From contig JABIAG010000002.1 in NCBI GenBank assembly GCA_018653365.1, positions 42,614-106,613 of the forward strand: a DNA stretch of 64,000 bases. Direction: 5' to 3'. The notes beneath the pieces were generated by a model, which worked only from the letters and a program-made list of their open reading frames with translations, made no database searches and was not told the DNA's origin. The position numbers and the translations under genes were made by a program. Shown piece by piece: positions 24,733-32,880 of the stretch (position 1 is the first letter of the stretch; every line of letters begins with the position of its first letter). Source of the stretch: Candidatus Woesearchaeota archaeon. Lineage in GTDB: Archaea; Nanobdellota; Nanobdellia; Woesearchaeales; JABIAG01.

Positions 24733-25698
24733 ATGATTCCTGAAAAGCTTAAACAAGGTGATGAAATTAGAATTATTGCTCCTTCTAGAAGTTTAGCTTT
24801 GCTTTCACAAGAAAATAAGGATTTGGCAACTAAAAAACTTGAAGAGCTTGGTTTTAAGGTTACTTTTGGTTTTAATGTTGATGAAAAAGATGAGTTTATT
24901 TCTTCTTCTATTGAATCGAGAGTTAAAGACATTCATGATGCTTTTAGTGATAAGAACGTTAAAGCAATACTCACTGTTATTGGTGGTTTTAATTGCAATC
25001 AATTACTGTCTTACCTAGATTATGATTTAATAAAAAATAATCCAAAAATATTTTGTGGGTATTCAGATATTACTGCTTTGCAGAATACTTTTTTGAAAAA
25101 ATCTGATCTTGTTACTTATTCCGGACCTCATTTTTCAACTTTCGCGATGAAGAACGGGTTTGAGTTTACTTTGGATTCTTTTAAAAAATGTTTGATGAGT
25201 TCAGAACCTGTTGAAATAATTGCTTCTGAGAACTGGAGTGATGATTCTTGGTGGGAAAATCAAGAAGATCGAAATTTCATTCAGAATAACGGTTTTCTTA
25301 ATATTAACTCTGGTGAGGCTGAAGGAACTCTTGTGGGGGGTAACATTTGTACTTTGAATTTGTTACAAGGAACTGAGTTCATGCCTTCATTAGAAAACTC
25401 CATCTTATTTATTGAGGATGATGAAGAGTCAAAGGCAGTTAATTTTGATAGGGATTTACAATCTTTGATACATCTTCCTGAGTTCAAGGGTGTTAAAGGA
25501 ATAGTTATTGGTAGGTTTCAGAAAGCATCTAAAGTAACTGATGATTTGTTAATTAAAATCATTAAGACAAAGAAAGAGTTATCTAACATTCCAGTAATTG
25601 CAAATGTTGATTTTGGTCATACTATGCCCCTTATTACTTTCCCTATTGGTGGAAAGGTTAGAATCTCGGATGGTAAGTTGCTGCTTTTGGAGCATTAA
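24733..25698 (+). CDS. S66-family serine peptidase (LD-carboxypeptidase/MccF-like)
   Basis: 321 residues. N-terminal GDEIRIIAPSRSLAL, then ILTVIGGFNCNQLL, the nucleophile Ser in FCGYSDITALQN, the oxyanion region GGNICTLNLLQGTEF, Glu in ILFIEDDEE and His in VDFGHTMPLITFPIGG, completing a Ser-Glu-His triad. Family members cut L,D bonds in bacterial peptidoglycan peptides or detoxify microcin C-like aminoacyl nucleotides. An archaeon without murein more likely uses the second activity, or prey/host peptides. The 3' end overlaps truD by 41 nt. Confidence 0.9.
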   Translation: MIPEKLKQGDEIRIIAPSRSLALLSQENKDLATKKLEELGFKVTFGFNVDEKDEFISSSIESRVKDIHDAFSDKNVKAILTVIGGFNCNQLLSYLDYDLIKNNPKIFCGYSDITALQNTFLKKSDLVTYSGPHFSTFAMKNGFEFTLDSFKKCLMSSEPVEIIASENWSDDSWWENQEDRNFIQNNGFLNINSGEAEGTLVGGNICTLNLLQGTEFMPSLENSILFIEDDEESKAVNFDRDLQSLIHLPEFKGVKGIVIGRFQKASKVTDDLLIKIIKTKKELSNIPVIANVDFGHTMPLITFPIGGKVRISDGKLLLLEH

Positions 25699-26542
25699 TT
25701 AATTGATCAATAAATACTGTTGCATAACTTCCTTTTGGTAAGAAAAATTTGAGTTTAATTCCTTCTTTTACTTTTTCTATCTCTAAATCTTTTACTTCAC
25801 ACCATACTTTTCTTATATCTCCTTCTGAACTGATTTCTGGGATTTGTCTAATTATGAAATCTCTTGGTTTTATCTCTTCACTTTTTGTTATTTGGTTTTG
25901 AAAATGGTTCCCAAACCCAATTAGTTCTACTTCCTCTTTGCTATTGTCCAGGTTTATGCTTTCATTCCATATCCAGGACTGATACGCGTGTATGTAAAGT
26001 GTTAACACTTTTTTATTTAAACCTCTTAATGATAGTACTGCATTAGAATCGTCTAGTTCTAGTAGGTTACATGCTTTTTTGAAGTCTTTTTTTACTATTG
26101 CTCTTCCAACTTCTGCATTGTTGCCCCCAAATCTTTGGGGACCGTAATAATTTACAAACTTAGTTATCTTTTCTGGAACTTCTTCAACGTCATATATGAT
26201 TATTTCAAAGTTGTTTCCATCGAGGTCTCCAAGTGATACTGGTTTGTCGCCTTTGCCAAGATATGTTAATTTGATTCCTTCTAATTTGGTTCTTTCTAGT
26301 TTATCCTTTCCGATGAATTTTACTGAACATACCTGGGATGTGATTGCTTTTTTGTCTTTGTTTCCTGCAAATCCTATGTTGCGAAATTGTGTATGTAGTG
26401 CTTTTGCTACTGCTTCTAGTGCTCTTACTGTATTGTAATTTTCTTTTTCCATTAAGAAATAGGTGTAGTCTCCTTTTTCTCCAATTACCACATTACTTTT
26501 CTCTTTTACAATAAAGTCTGATGGTGTTTGTTTTAGTTTCAT
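25658..26542 (-). CDS. truD: tRNA pseudouridine(13) synthase TruD
   Basis: Makes pseudouridine 13 in tRNA. I start at ATG 26542 (MKLKQTPSDFIVKE); upstream codons begin with TTG. 294 residues against 350-430 usual, so the insertion domain is small. Catalytic Asp is D63 in IGFAGNKDKKAITSQ; YYGPQRFGG (the family's N-Y-F-G-x-Q-R-F-G) and HAYQSWIWNESI are present, and the end LPKGSYATVFIDQLI matches the PKGSYAT motif. Convergent with the S66 gene, overlapping its coding end. Confidence 0.93.
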   Translation of the reverse strand: MKLKQTPSDFIVKEKSNVVIGEKGDYTYFLMEKENYNTVRALEAVAKALHTQFRNIGFAGNKDKKAITSQVCSVKFIGKDKLERTKLEGIKLTYLGKGDKPVSLGDLDGNNFEIIIYDVEEVPEKITKFVNYYGPQRFGGNNAEVGRAIVKKDFKKACNLLELDDSNAVLSLRGLNKKVLTLYIHAYQSWIWNESINLDNSKEEVELIGFGNHFQNQITKSEEIKPRDFIIRQIPEISSEGDIRKVWCEVKDLEIEKVKEGIKLKFFLPKGSYATVFIDQLINAPKAATYHPRF

Positions 26543-26670
26543 ATTAAACAATAAATAAGAATTAGTTAAAAAGGTTGTCCTCTGTTTGTTTTACACTGTT
26601 GGAGATTTCGCCCTGTCTCTGCCCAGAAGATTAGAAAGCATTATAAAATAATTCTTATTCGTTAATTCAT

Positions 26671-26789
26671 GCGCCTGTAGCTCAGCCTGGATACCGGAAA
26701 ATCTTGATTTTACTGGATTGACCCGGTAGGGTAAATAGAGTGGCACCCTCCTAAGGTGAAGGTCCGGGGTTCAAATCCTCGCAGGCGCG
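26671..26789 (+). tRNA. tRNA-Arg (CCU) with a 44-nt insertion in the D loop
   Basis: Acceptor GCGCCTG/CAGGCGC, discriminator G, anticodon loop CTCCTAA (CCT), T arm CGGGG-TTCAAAT-CCTCG. Between AGCCTGGAT (to 26692) and AGAGT (from 26737) lie 44 extra nt; without them the gene is an ordinary 75-nt tRNA-Arg. The insert can fold: ACCGG (26693-26697)/CCGGT (26723-26727) and AAAATC/GATTTT; CCT (26686-26688)/AGG (26728-26730) extends the helix into the exon. I infer a non-canonical intron near position 20/21; exact splice sites are ambiguous by one or two bases. Confidence 0.88.
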
Positions 26790-26852
26790 TAACGGAGTGA
26801 AGCAACTGCGTAGGTGTTGGGAACGTAAGTGACCACATCTCGCAGGCGCGTA
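26778..26852. repeat. Duplicated 3' end of tRNA-Arg flanking a 47-nt spacer
   Basis: CTCGCAGGCGCGTA occurs at 26778-26791 (end of the tRNA) and 26839-26852. The spacer holds CAAC/GTTG and the word GAACGTAAGTGA also found in the tRNA-Ser intron. The pattern looks like an integration scar or a copied tRNA end. Confidence 0.7.
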
Positions 26853-26859
26853 TTTTAAA

Positions 26860-27798
26860 ATGAATGTTTTAGTAACTGGCGGGGCAGGCTTTATTGGTAG
26901 TGCCTGTGTAAGAGAATTAGTAAAGAGTCATAGTGTAATAGTAGTTGACAATCTTTCCAAAGGAAGAAAAGAATTAGTGGATTCTAAAGCTAAACTTTAT
27001 GAAGTTGATTTAACAAATCAATCTGCACTAGAATCCGTTTTTGCTGAAAACAAAATTGATGCAATAATCCACTTTGCAGCTTACAAAGCTGTTGATGAAT
27101 CAATGGAAGATGCAGTTAAGTATTCTGATAATGTTAATGGAACTATTAATTTACTAAACGCAATGGTAAAACATAATGTAAAACAAATAATCTTTTCTTC
27201 TACTGCTGCCGTTTATGGCATGCCTGATAAGGACGTTATTGATGAAGACACTGAAACTAAACCAATGAGTTTTTATGGCTTTACTAAACTTAATATTGAA
27301 CAACTTCTCAAATGGTATCACGAGATACATAACATCAACTACATTGCTTTAAGATACTTTAATGTTGCAGGGGATGCGGGTTTACATTATGTTGATCCTG
27401 CTGCTAAAAACATTTTCCCAATCATTATGGAAGTTATTGAGGGCAAAAGAGATAAACTTACAGTTTTTGGTACTGATTATCCTACTCGAGATGGGACTGC
27501 AATAAGGGATTATATTGATGTTAACGATTTAGTTGATGCTCACATTCTTGCTCTCACTACAAAGTATGTGGGAATTATTAATTTGGGTACTGGTGAAGGG
27601 TATTCTGTTAAAGAGTTAGTTGTAGCTTTCAAAGAGGTAACTGGAAAAGAGTTTATTGTTGAATATGGTGATCGTAGGCCAGGGGATCCTGCTACTGTTC
27701 TTGCTTCTAACACGCGTGCTAAAGAAATTCTAAACTGGGCCCCTAAGCGTGATGTTAAAGAGATGATTAAGTCAACTTATGAAGCCTATAACAGTTAG
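26860..27798 (+). CDS. galE: UDP-glucose 4-epimerase
   Basis: Interconverts UDP-glucose and UDP-galactose (or the N-acetyl forms) for surface glycans. 312 residues: NAD-binding VTGGAGFIGSACV, HFAAYKAVDES, catalytic Ser/Thr in FSSTAAVYG, Tyr-Lys in YGFTKLNIEQ (YxxxK), LRYFNVAGD, then RDGTAIRDYIDVNDLVDAH and the C-terminal RRPGDPATVLASNT substrate region. The start follows the tRNA-Arg copy by 7 nt, with no good TATA box of its own, so it may be read through from the tRNA. It may supply sugars for the glycosylated surface protein. Confidence 0.93.
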   Translation: MNVLVTGGAGFIGSACVRELVKSHSVIVVDNLSKGRKELVDSKAKLYEVDLTNQSALESVFAENKIDAIIHFAAYKAVDESMEDAVKYSDNVNGTINLLNAMVKHNVKQIIFSSTAAVYGMPDKDVIDEDTETKPMSFYGFTKLNIEQLLKWYHEIHNINYIALRYFNVAGDAGLHYVDPAAKNIFPIIMEVIEGKRDKLTVFGTDYPTRDGTAIRDYIDVNDLVDAHILALTTKYVGIINLGTGEGYSVKELVVAFKEVTGKEFIVEYGDRRPGDPATVLASNTRAKEILNWAPKRDVKEMIKSTYEAYNS

Positions 27799-27829
27799 TT
27801 TTTTAAATGGATGTTAAGTTCTCGTAATT

Positions 27830-28288
27830 ATGTCAGCAGGAAGATTTAATCAAAGATGCGCTACATGTAATCCACGAAATGGTACTGCACGCTATAGACC
27901 TACTGAAGAAACTTTGAGAGGATTAATAGCAGGCAGATCTGCTGTTGATCCAACACCCACATTCTATGCGGGGTGTTCAGCTCATATGCGAGAACGTGGA
28001 TGGACTGTGGGAAAGGCGGCTAAAGAATTAGCACCGGGTTTTGATTTGGCAAAAAACACTTCTGAGTATCTTGTTGAACGAGCTAGGAATGGTAAAATTT
28101 TTGTTCCTTGTATTTTAGAATCACGTTTTGATCCTGAAATTCCTTATATTAGTTTTGTTTCAGCTTTTTTCAGGTTATGTGAGGCAACTCCTGATCTTTT
28201 ACATGAGTGGGGAAAAATCTTGCCTGCTTCTTCAGGGGAAGGGTATGTACAACCTGTTACTTTTAAGGAAGTTTTGAGAGAATTATAA
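27830..28288 (+). CDS. Hypothetical protein with N-terminal CxxC
   Basis: 152 residues starting MSAGRFNQRCATCNPRNGTA; the CxxC may bind metal or be redox-active. The rest is mixed helix with TVGKAAKELAPGFD and FVPCILESRFDP. A TTTTTTAAATGG sequence lies about 25-30 nt upstream. It overlaps the convergent gatE by 6 nt. No family recognised. Confidence 0.6.
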   Translation: MSAGRFNQRCATCNPRNGTARYRPTEETLRGLIAGRSAVDPTPTFYAGCSAHMRERGWTVGKAAKELAPGFDLAKNTSEYLVERARNGKIFVPCILESRFDPEIPYISFVSAFFRLCEATPDLLHEWGKILPASSGEGYVQPVTFKEVLREL

Positions 28289-29701
28289 TAATTTCTTTAG
28301 AATTTCCATTGCTTTTTTCCCGTCTACTTGTCCTTTGAATTTTGCCATTACCAACCCCATATAAGCTCCCGGATTCAAGCCAGGTTTTTCTTTTATGATT
28401 TCTGAAATTCCTTTTTCAAGATCTGCACTATCTGCTTTTTTAAATTTAGAATAGTCTACTTTTTTTCCTTCGCATTTCATTACTAGAACATCTTCTATTG
28501 CATCTTTTGATATTTCGTCTTTATCCAACTTTTCAAGTACTTCCATGAAGTCAGTTTCGTTTAGTTTTGAACTATCAATTCCTAATCTGGATTTGATATC
28601 TTTTGGAACATTGATTATGATATTTGCTATAACGTCTGCTTTTAGTTTGAATTTTTTAACATACTTGCTTAAGTCAATTTTTTGTTTTAATACTTCTTTA
28701 GCCATAACATCTGAAATTCCAAATTCTTTTTCTAATTTCAAACTTTTTTCTGTTAGTAATTCAGGTAGTTTAATTTTTTCAATGTCATCTTTAGTAATTC
28801 GTATGGGTAATATGTCTGTTTCTGGGTATAGTCTTGCCCCGCCCGGCATGGGCCTCATGAATGTTGTACTAAAGTCAGGATTTGCTTTTCTTACCTCTTT
28901 TTTAACCTCTTTATCTTCAGAAACTAGCTTTTGTTGTCGTTCTATTTCTTTTGCTATTACTTTGGGTATGCTTTTTAGATCTTGAAATCCTTTTACTTCT
29001 ACTCTATCTCCCTTTTTTATTGATACGTTAACGTCTTGTCTGATTGTTCCTATTCCTCTTTTTACTCTTTCTGTACTTCTTAGGATCATTCCTATTGCTG
29101 TTGCGGTTTCTTTTACGTGTTCTGGATCTTTTAGTGATGCATCCGTTGTTATTTCAAGTAAAGCAATTCCCAACCTATCTAATTTGTATTTTACTGTGGC
29201 ATCTGGACTCTTGAGTTTTTGGGCAGCCTCTTCTTCTAAAAATATTGTTGGTATGCCCACTTTTCCTTTTGATGTTTCAATCCATCCATTTTTTCCAATC
29301 AGCATTGTTCGTTGAAATCCTCCCACGTTTGAACCATCAACTACTGTTTTTCGCATTACCTGCAGTTCATCTACTACGTCTGCGTTTAATAGTTTACACA
29401 CCATTATTGCGGTATGTAGGTGATGTTCATTTGCATTGCGAGGGGGTTCTTCATCATAGTCTATTGCACAAGTATCTTCAGAATTTGAAACATAAACAAA
29501 TCTTTTTTCTTTTGCCATTTCGTGTGCTGCTGCGACATCTACCTCGCCAGTTTCTCCGACTACTGCTCTTAGTTGCCGTTCTGCTTTTAGGTCTGGTTTT
29601 TTGTCAGAATTGATTGCTGGACAGTTGCAGAATAGTTTTAATCCCTCTAATTGTTGATGAATTTCAATTCCTGCTTTGAATCCTATCTTGTTATAATCCA
29701 T
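28283..29701 (-). CDS. gatE: Glutamyl-tRNA(Gln) amidotransferase subunit E, compact form
   Basis: With GatD it converts Glu-tRNA-Gln to Gln-tRNA-Gln in archaea. 472 residues. Family marks: FKAGIEIHQQLEGLKLFCNCP, DYDEEPPRNANEHHL, VGGFQRTMLIGKNGW with IETSKGKVGI (GatE rather than GatB), and GGARLYPETDILPI. The C-terminal YqeY-like helical tail is present (NPGAYMGLVMAKFKGQVDGK). The AspRS-like GAD insertion of about 110-150 residues found in most GatE proteins (total about 620) is missing: RPMPGGARLYPETDI follows the core directly. GatD is not in the window. Confidence 0.85.
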   Translation of the reverse strand: MDYNKIGFKAGIEIHQQLEGLKLFCNCPAINSDKKPDLKAERQLRAVVGETGEVDVAAAHEMAKEKRFVYVSNSEDTCAIDYDEEPPRNANEHHLHTAIMVCKLLNADVVDELQVMRKTVVDGSNVGGFQRTMLIGKNGWIETSKGKVGIPTIFLEEEAAQKLKSPDATVKYKLDRLGIALLEITTDASLKDPEHVKETATAIGMILRSTERVKRGIGTIRQDVNVSIKKGDRVEVKGFQDLKSIPKVIAKEIERQQKLVSEDKEVKKEVRKANPDFSTTFMRPMPGGARLYPETDILPIRITKDDIEKIKLPELLTEKSLKLEKEFGISDVMAKEVLKQKIDLSKYVKKFKLKADVIANIIINVPKDIKSRLGIDSSKLNETDFMEVLEKLDKDEISKDAIEDVLVMKCEGKKVDYSKFKKADSADLEKGISEIIKEKPGLNPGAYMGLVMAKFKGQVDGKKAMEILKKLL

Positions 29702-29758
29702 GTTAATTATTAACTTTGTTTGTTTAATAAATGTTTTTAAAAAAAGAAAAATAAAAAA

Positions 29759-30538
29759 TTATTCAGAATTTTCAGTTGCTTCTTCTTCCTTGATTTCTTC
29801 TTCTACTTCTTCAAGGATTTCTTCAGCTTTCTCAAGATCATTGTCTTGAGCTGGTTCTTCACTTGCTTCTTCTGTTGGTGATTCTTCAACTGCTACTTCT
29901 TCTGCAACAGGTTCTTCAGCTACCTCTTCTGTTGGTGATTCTTCAATTGCTACTTCTTCTGCAACAGGTTCTTCAGTTGTTTCTTCTACTGGTGATTCTT
30001 CAACTGTAACTTCTTCAGGAGTAGGTACTTCTGGTTCTTCAGTTGCCCCTTCTTCTGTCACTTCTACCACCGCATCTCCTGTTGGGAATTCATCTTCAAC
30101 GGCTTCAGCGGTTTCTATTGGGTCGGTTACTTCTTTTGTAATTTCTTCAGCAGGAGCTTCTGCAACAGGTTCTTCTTCAGTTTGTTCTTTTACTTCTTCT
30201 GTAACTTCTTCAGCAGGTTCTTCTTCAGTTTGTTCTTTTACTTCTTCTGCAACCTCTTCAGCTGCTTCTTCGGCCTCAGTTACTTCTTCACTTGCGTCTT
30301 CAGCAGCTTCTTCATCTCCGCTTGGTATTTCTACTGCATCTGCAGCTTTTTCTTCTTCAGGAGCTTTATCTGGTGCATTTTCCATGTCTTGGATAGTTTG
30401 ATCTCTTTGTTTTTTTAGATCTTCTAATTGTGCTAGTTTGCTGGGGTTGATCTGATCTCTCATCTTATCCCATTCTAGTACTACAATTTTTTTGTCTAAT
30501 TCTTCTAATTGGGTTTTTAATTCTTGTTTTGTTTCCAT
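29759..30538 (-). CDS. Glu-rich low-complexity protein with N-terminal coiled coil
   Basis: I start at the ATG at 30538 (METKQELKTQLEELDKK), which has AGGTGAT 5 nt upstream; the GTG 9 nt earlier would sit inside it. 259 residues: a coiled coil over 1-50, then about 200 residues of E/A/V/T repeats such as EEPVAEEVAIEESPTEEVAE. The DNA is a degenerate GAAGAA repeat from 29770 to 30350. Such acidic tails are disordered and may bind cations or basic proteins. Function unknown. Confidence 0.65.
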   Translation of the reverse strand: METKQELKTQLEELDKKIVVLEWDKMRDQINPSKLAQLEDLKKQRDQTIQDMENAPDKAPEEEKAADAVEIPSGDEEAAEDASEEVTEAEEAAEEVAEEVKEQTEEEPAEEVTEEVKEQTEEEPVAEAPAEEITKEVTDPIETAEAVEDEFPTGDAVVEVTEEGATEEPEVPTPEEVTVEESPVEETTEEPVAEEVAIEESPTEEVAEEPVAEEVAVEESPTEEASEEPAQDNDLEKAEEILEEVEEEIKEEEATENSE

Positions 30539-30592
30539 GATTATCACCTGTATTTATTATAAAAAACGTCTGTGCGTATTTAAAGTTTAAGG

Positions 30593-31255
30593 TTATTCGG
30601 CATCTGCTTTGGTGCTTAGTAGTGCAAATATTGTAAACAGTACTGCAAACTCACAGTATACTGATGCAAATAATATGTTTAAAGAAGGGAGTATTACTAA
30701 AAACACAAGTGCTGGAACTAAACCAACTATTATGCCCGTTAGCAAATATTTTTCTATTTTTTTCTTTTTCTTATTTTTTTCTTTTGGGAGTCTCTGGATA
30801 AGTAAAAAAATAGTATACGCAATAAATGCAAAGTACTGAGCAAAATAGATTCCCACTAACCAGGTTTGGTTTGAAAGTATTGTGCTAATTTTGACAAACA
30901 TTCTTGTGCAGGTAGCAAACACTACAAATCCTGGATTTAACAGGGCATACAAAGAAAATAGGACGGGGGGAGTATACACTAATATTTGGCTGTGTCGTTT
31001 ACGCAAGTAACGTAAAACAAAATGTAATCCTATTGCAGGTAGAAAAGTATATGTGATAAATCCTGCTCTTGCCCATATGTGGGGAGTTCCAGTAGTGCAT
31101 ATAAGAAATTCAAATAATTGATACAAACCTAGTACGTATAGTAGTATTCCAAATCCAAGATTAGCCACACTTTTTTTTCTGAAGAATATAAGATAAGAAG
31201 CAACAACAAATTCGATTATGAATGTGGTTAATGAAATTATTGGTGTAAAACACAT
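30593..31255 (-). CDS. Seven-helix membrane protein
   Basis: 220 residues with about seven membrane segments, starting MCFTPIISLTTFIIEFVVAS. A basic loop KEKNKKKKKIEKYL sits before the last two. Proteins with the MCFTP/MCFSP start occur widely among archaea and bacteria without a known role. The start codon lies 5 nt after the end of the dehydrogenase gene on the same strand, so the two are probably co-transcribed. Confidence 0.65.
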   Translation of the reverse strand: MCFTPIISLTTFIIEFVVASYLIFFRKKSVANLGFGILLYVLGLYQLFEFLICTTGTPHIWARAGFITYTFLPAIGLHFVLRYLRKRHSQILVYTPPVLFSLYALLNPGFVVFATCTRMFVKISTILSNQTWLVGIYFAQYFAFIAYTIFLLIQRLPKEKNKKKKKIEKYLLTGIIVGLVPALVFLVILPSLNILFASVYCEFAVLFTIFALLSTKADAE

Positions 31256-31259
31256 GTTA

Positions 31260-32267
31260 TCAGCCTATTCGGTTTACGCATTTTTTTCCTGCAAAACATT
31301 TTAAGTTATTAATTGTGGTATCTAATATTCTTATTATTGCTTCTTTGGAATTGAATGCGTTGTGTGGTGTTATTATTACATTTTTTTGTTCGGTTAAAAT
31401 ATGTTCTTCTAGTATTAACTTAATATCTTTTTCTTGTGTTTCTAGGTATTTTTGTGAAAGTAATACTGATTCTTCGGGAATAAAGGTTTCATTTTCTAAT
31501 ACATCTAGTGCTACGCCTGATAAAATATTCTTTTTCAAACCGGATAATAATGCGGATGTTTCGATCACTTTTCCTCTGGATGTGTTAATAATGTAGCTTC
31601 CCTTCTTCATATATTTAATATTACTGATATTAATTAAGTGATGGGTGTGTTCGTTTAGAGGAACATGAAATGTTAGTATGTCTGCATTTCGTAAGATGTG
31701 ATCAAAGCTTTTGTAAGTTACTCCAAACTTTTTTGCAAATTTCTTATCTTGATGCAAATCAAATGCGATTATGTTCATCTCAAACCCGTATGCGATTCGT
31801 GCTACGTGTTTTCCAATGTTTCCCAACCCAATTATTCCTATGGTTTTGTCTTTTAGGTCAAATCCTCTTATTCCTTCTAGGTCAAAGTGTCCCATTCTAA
31901 CCTTATTAACTGATTTGGGTATTTTACGAGAAAGTGCCAAAAGTAAAGCAAACGTGTGTTCTGCTACCGTGTTCTCACCATATGTTGGAACGTTTAGTAC
32001 AGGAATGTTTCTTTTTTTACATTCTGCTACATCAATATGGTCATAGCCTGTTGATCGTGTTGAAATAACTTTTAGTTTTGGTAACAGGTCTAGTAGTTCT
32101 TTTCGTACTTTTGAATATACAAATACGCTTAGGCCTTCATAATTTTTTATTTTCTTTGCTGCGTTAGTGGTTAAATGTCCTGAAAAGAACTTTAAAGTGT
32201 GTTTTTTCATTTCTTTTTTCAAATACTCTTTTTCCCAGGGTTCCACATCAAAGAATGCTATTTTCAT
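31260..32267 (-). CDS. D-isomer-specific 2-hydroxyacid dehydrogenase
   Basis: NAD(P)-dependent reduction of a 2-keto acid, most like D-lactate dehydrogenase. 335 residues from ATG 32267 (MKIAFFDVEPWE); the longer frame begins with TTG. Rossmann motif GIIGLGNIGKHVARIAYGFE, then the catalytic trio: Arg in INTSRGKVIE, Glu in ALDVLENETF and His in IITPHNAFNSKEAI. The N-terminal YSKVRKELLDLLPKLKVIST and STGYDHIDV are typical. It could regenerate NAD+ in fermentation. A TATATAAATA box about 30 nt upstream is shared back-to-back with the cytidylate kinase promoter. Confidence 0.92.
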   Translation of the reverse strand: MKIAFFDVEPWEKEYLKKEMKKHTLKFFSGHLTTNAAKKIKNYEGLSVFVYSKVRKELLDLLPKLKVISTRSTGYDHIDVAECKKRNIPVLNVPTYGENTVAEHTFALLLALSRKIPKSVNKVRMGHFDLEGIRGFDLKDKTIGIIGLGNIGKHVARIAYGFEMNIIAFDLHQDKKFAKKFGVTYKSFDHILRNADILTFHVPLNEHTHHLINISNIKYMKKGSYIINTSRGKVIETSALLSGLKKNILSGVALDVLENETFIPEESVLLSQKYLETQEKDIKLILEEHILTEQKNVIITPHNAFNSKEAIIRILDTTINNLKCFAGKKCVNRIG

Positions 32268-32290
32268 CTTAATATGCTTTAACAAAAAAC

Positions 32291-32310
32291 TAGTATTTAT
32301 ATATTTCCTT
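32291..32310. promoter_or_regulatory. Divergent promoter between dehydrogenase and cytidylate kinase genes
   Basis: TAGTATTTATATATTTCC serves as a TATA-like element in both directions, about 25-30 nt from each ATG (32267 on minus, 32326 on plus). Both genes are therefore probably leaderless. Confidence 0.55.
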
Positions 32311-32325
32311 TTTATTCATGAAACT

Positions 32326-32856
32326 ATGAAGATTACTATTGCTGGAACTCCTGGAAGTGGTAAGTCTACCGTGGGCAAACTACTCGCTAAACAACTTAAT
32401 TATAGTTATTATGATGTTGGCGGGTTAAGAAGGGAGATTGCTAGGAAAAGAGGAATTACTATTGAACAACTGAATGTTATTGGTGAAACTGAGTCCTGGA
32501 CTGATACTGAGGTTGATAATTCTATCAAAGAAATGGGCAAGAAACAGGATGATATTGTTGTGGTGGGTAGGACTGCGTTTCATTTTATTCCTGATTCATT
32601 AAAAGTTTTTTTAGAGTGTGATTTAGAGGCTGGTGCAAAAAGAATTTTCAAAGGAAAGAAACGTGCTACTGAGAATTATTACTCATTACAATCAGCAATT
32701 AAAAAGTTGAAAGAAAGAATAGATTCTGATAAGGCACGTTATAAAAAATATTACAATTTAGATCCTTATAATAAAACAAATTTTGATCTCATGATTGATT
32801 CTACTAATCTAACTATTAAAGAAGTGATGAATAAGATTCTTGATTTCATTGAGTAA
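32326..32856 (+). CDS. cmk: Cytidylate kinase (archaeal type)
   Basis: Phosphorylates CMP/dCMP. 176 residues from ATG 32326; the frame extends upstream but the promoter and the N-terminal MKITIAGTPGSGKSTVGKLLA fix the start. P-loop GTPGSGKST at 7-15, YYDVGGLRREIARKRG (substrate region), DIVVVGRTAFHFIPDS, and the lid/Arg region SDKARYKKYYNLDPYNKTNFDL, the hallmark of archaeal Cmk. Length is normal. Confidence 0.93.
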   Translation: MKITIAGTPGSGKSTVGKLLAKQLNYSYYDVGGLRREIARKRGITIEQLNVIGETESWTDTEVDNSIKEMGKKQDDIVVVGRTAFHFIPDSLKVFLECDLEAGAKRIFKGKKRATENYYSLQSAIKKLKERIDSDKARYKKYYNLDPYNKTNFDLMIDSTNLTIKEVMNKILDFIE

Positions 32857-32880
32857 AAAAAGAAAAAAATAATGTTTTTT

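Noticed and set aside
26778..26852. Attachment site of an integrated element at tRNA-Arg
   Set aside because: The repeats are only 61 bp apart with no integrase or foreign gene between; treated as part of the gene-end duplication pattern instead.
30182..30418. Phe/Tyr/Cys-rich ORF on the plus strand
   Set aside because: It is the antisense of GAAGAA-type codons in the Glu-rich protein gene; composition explains it.
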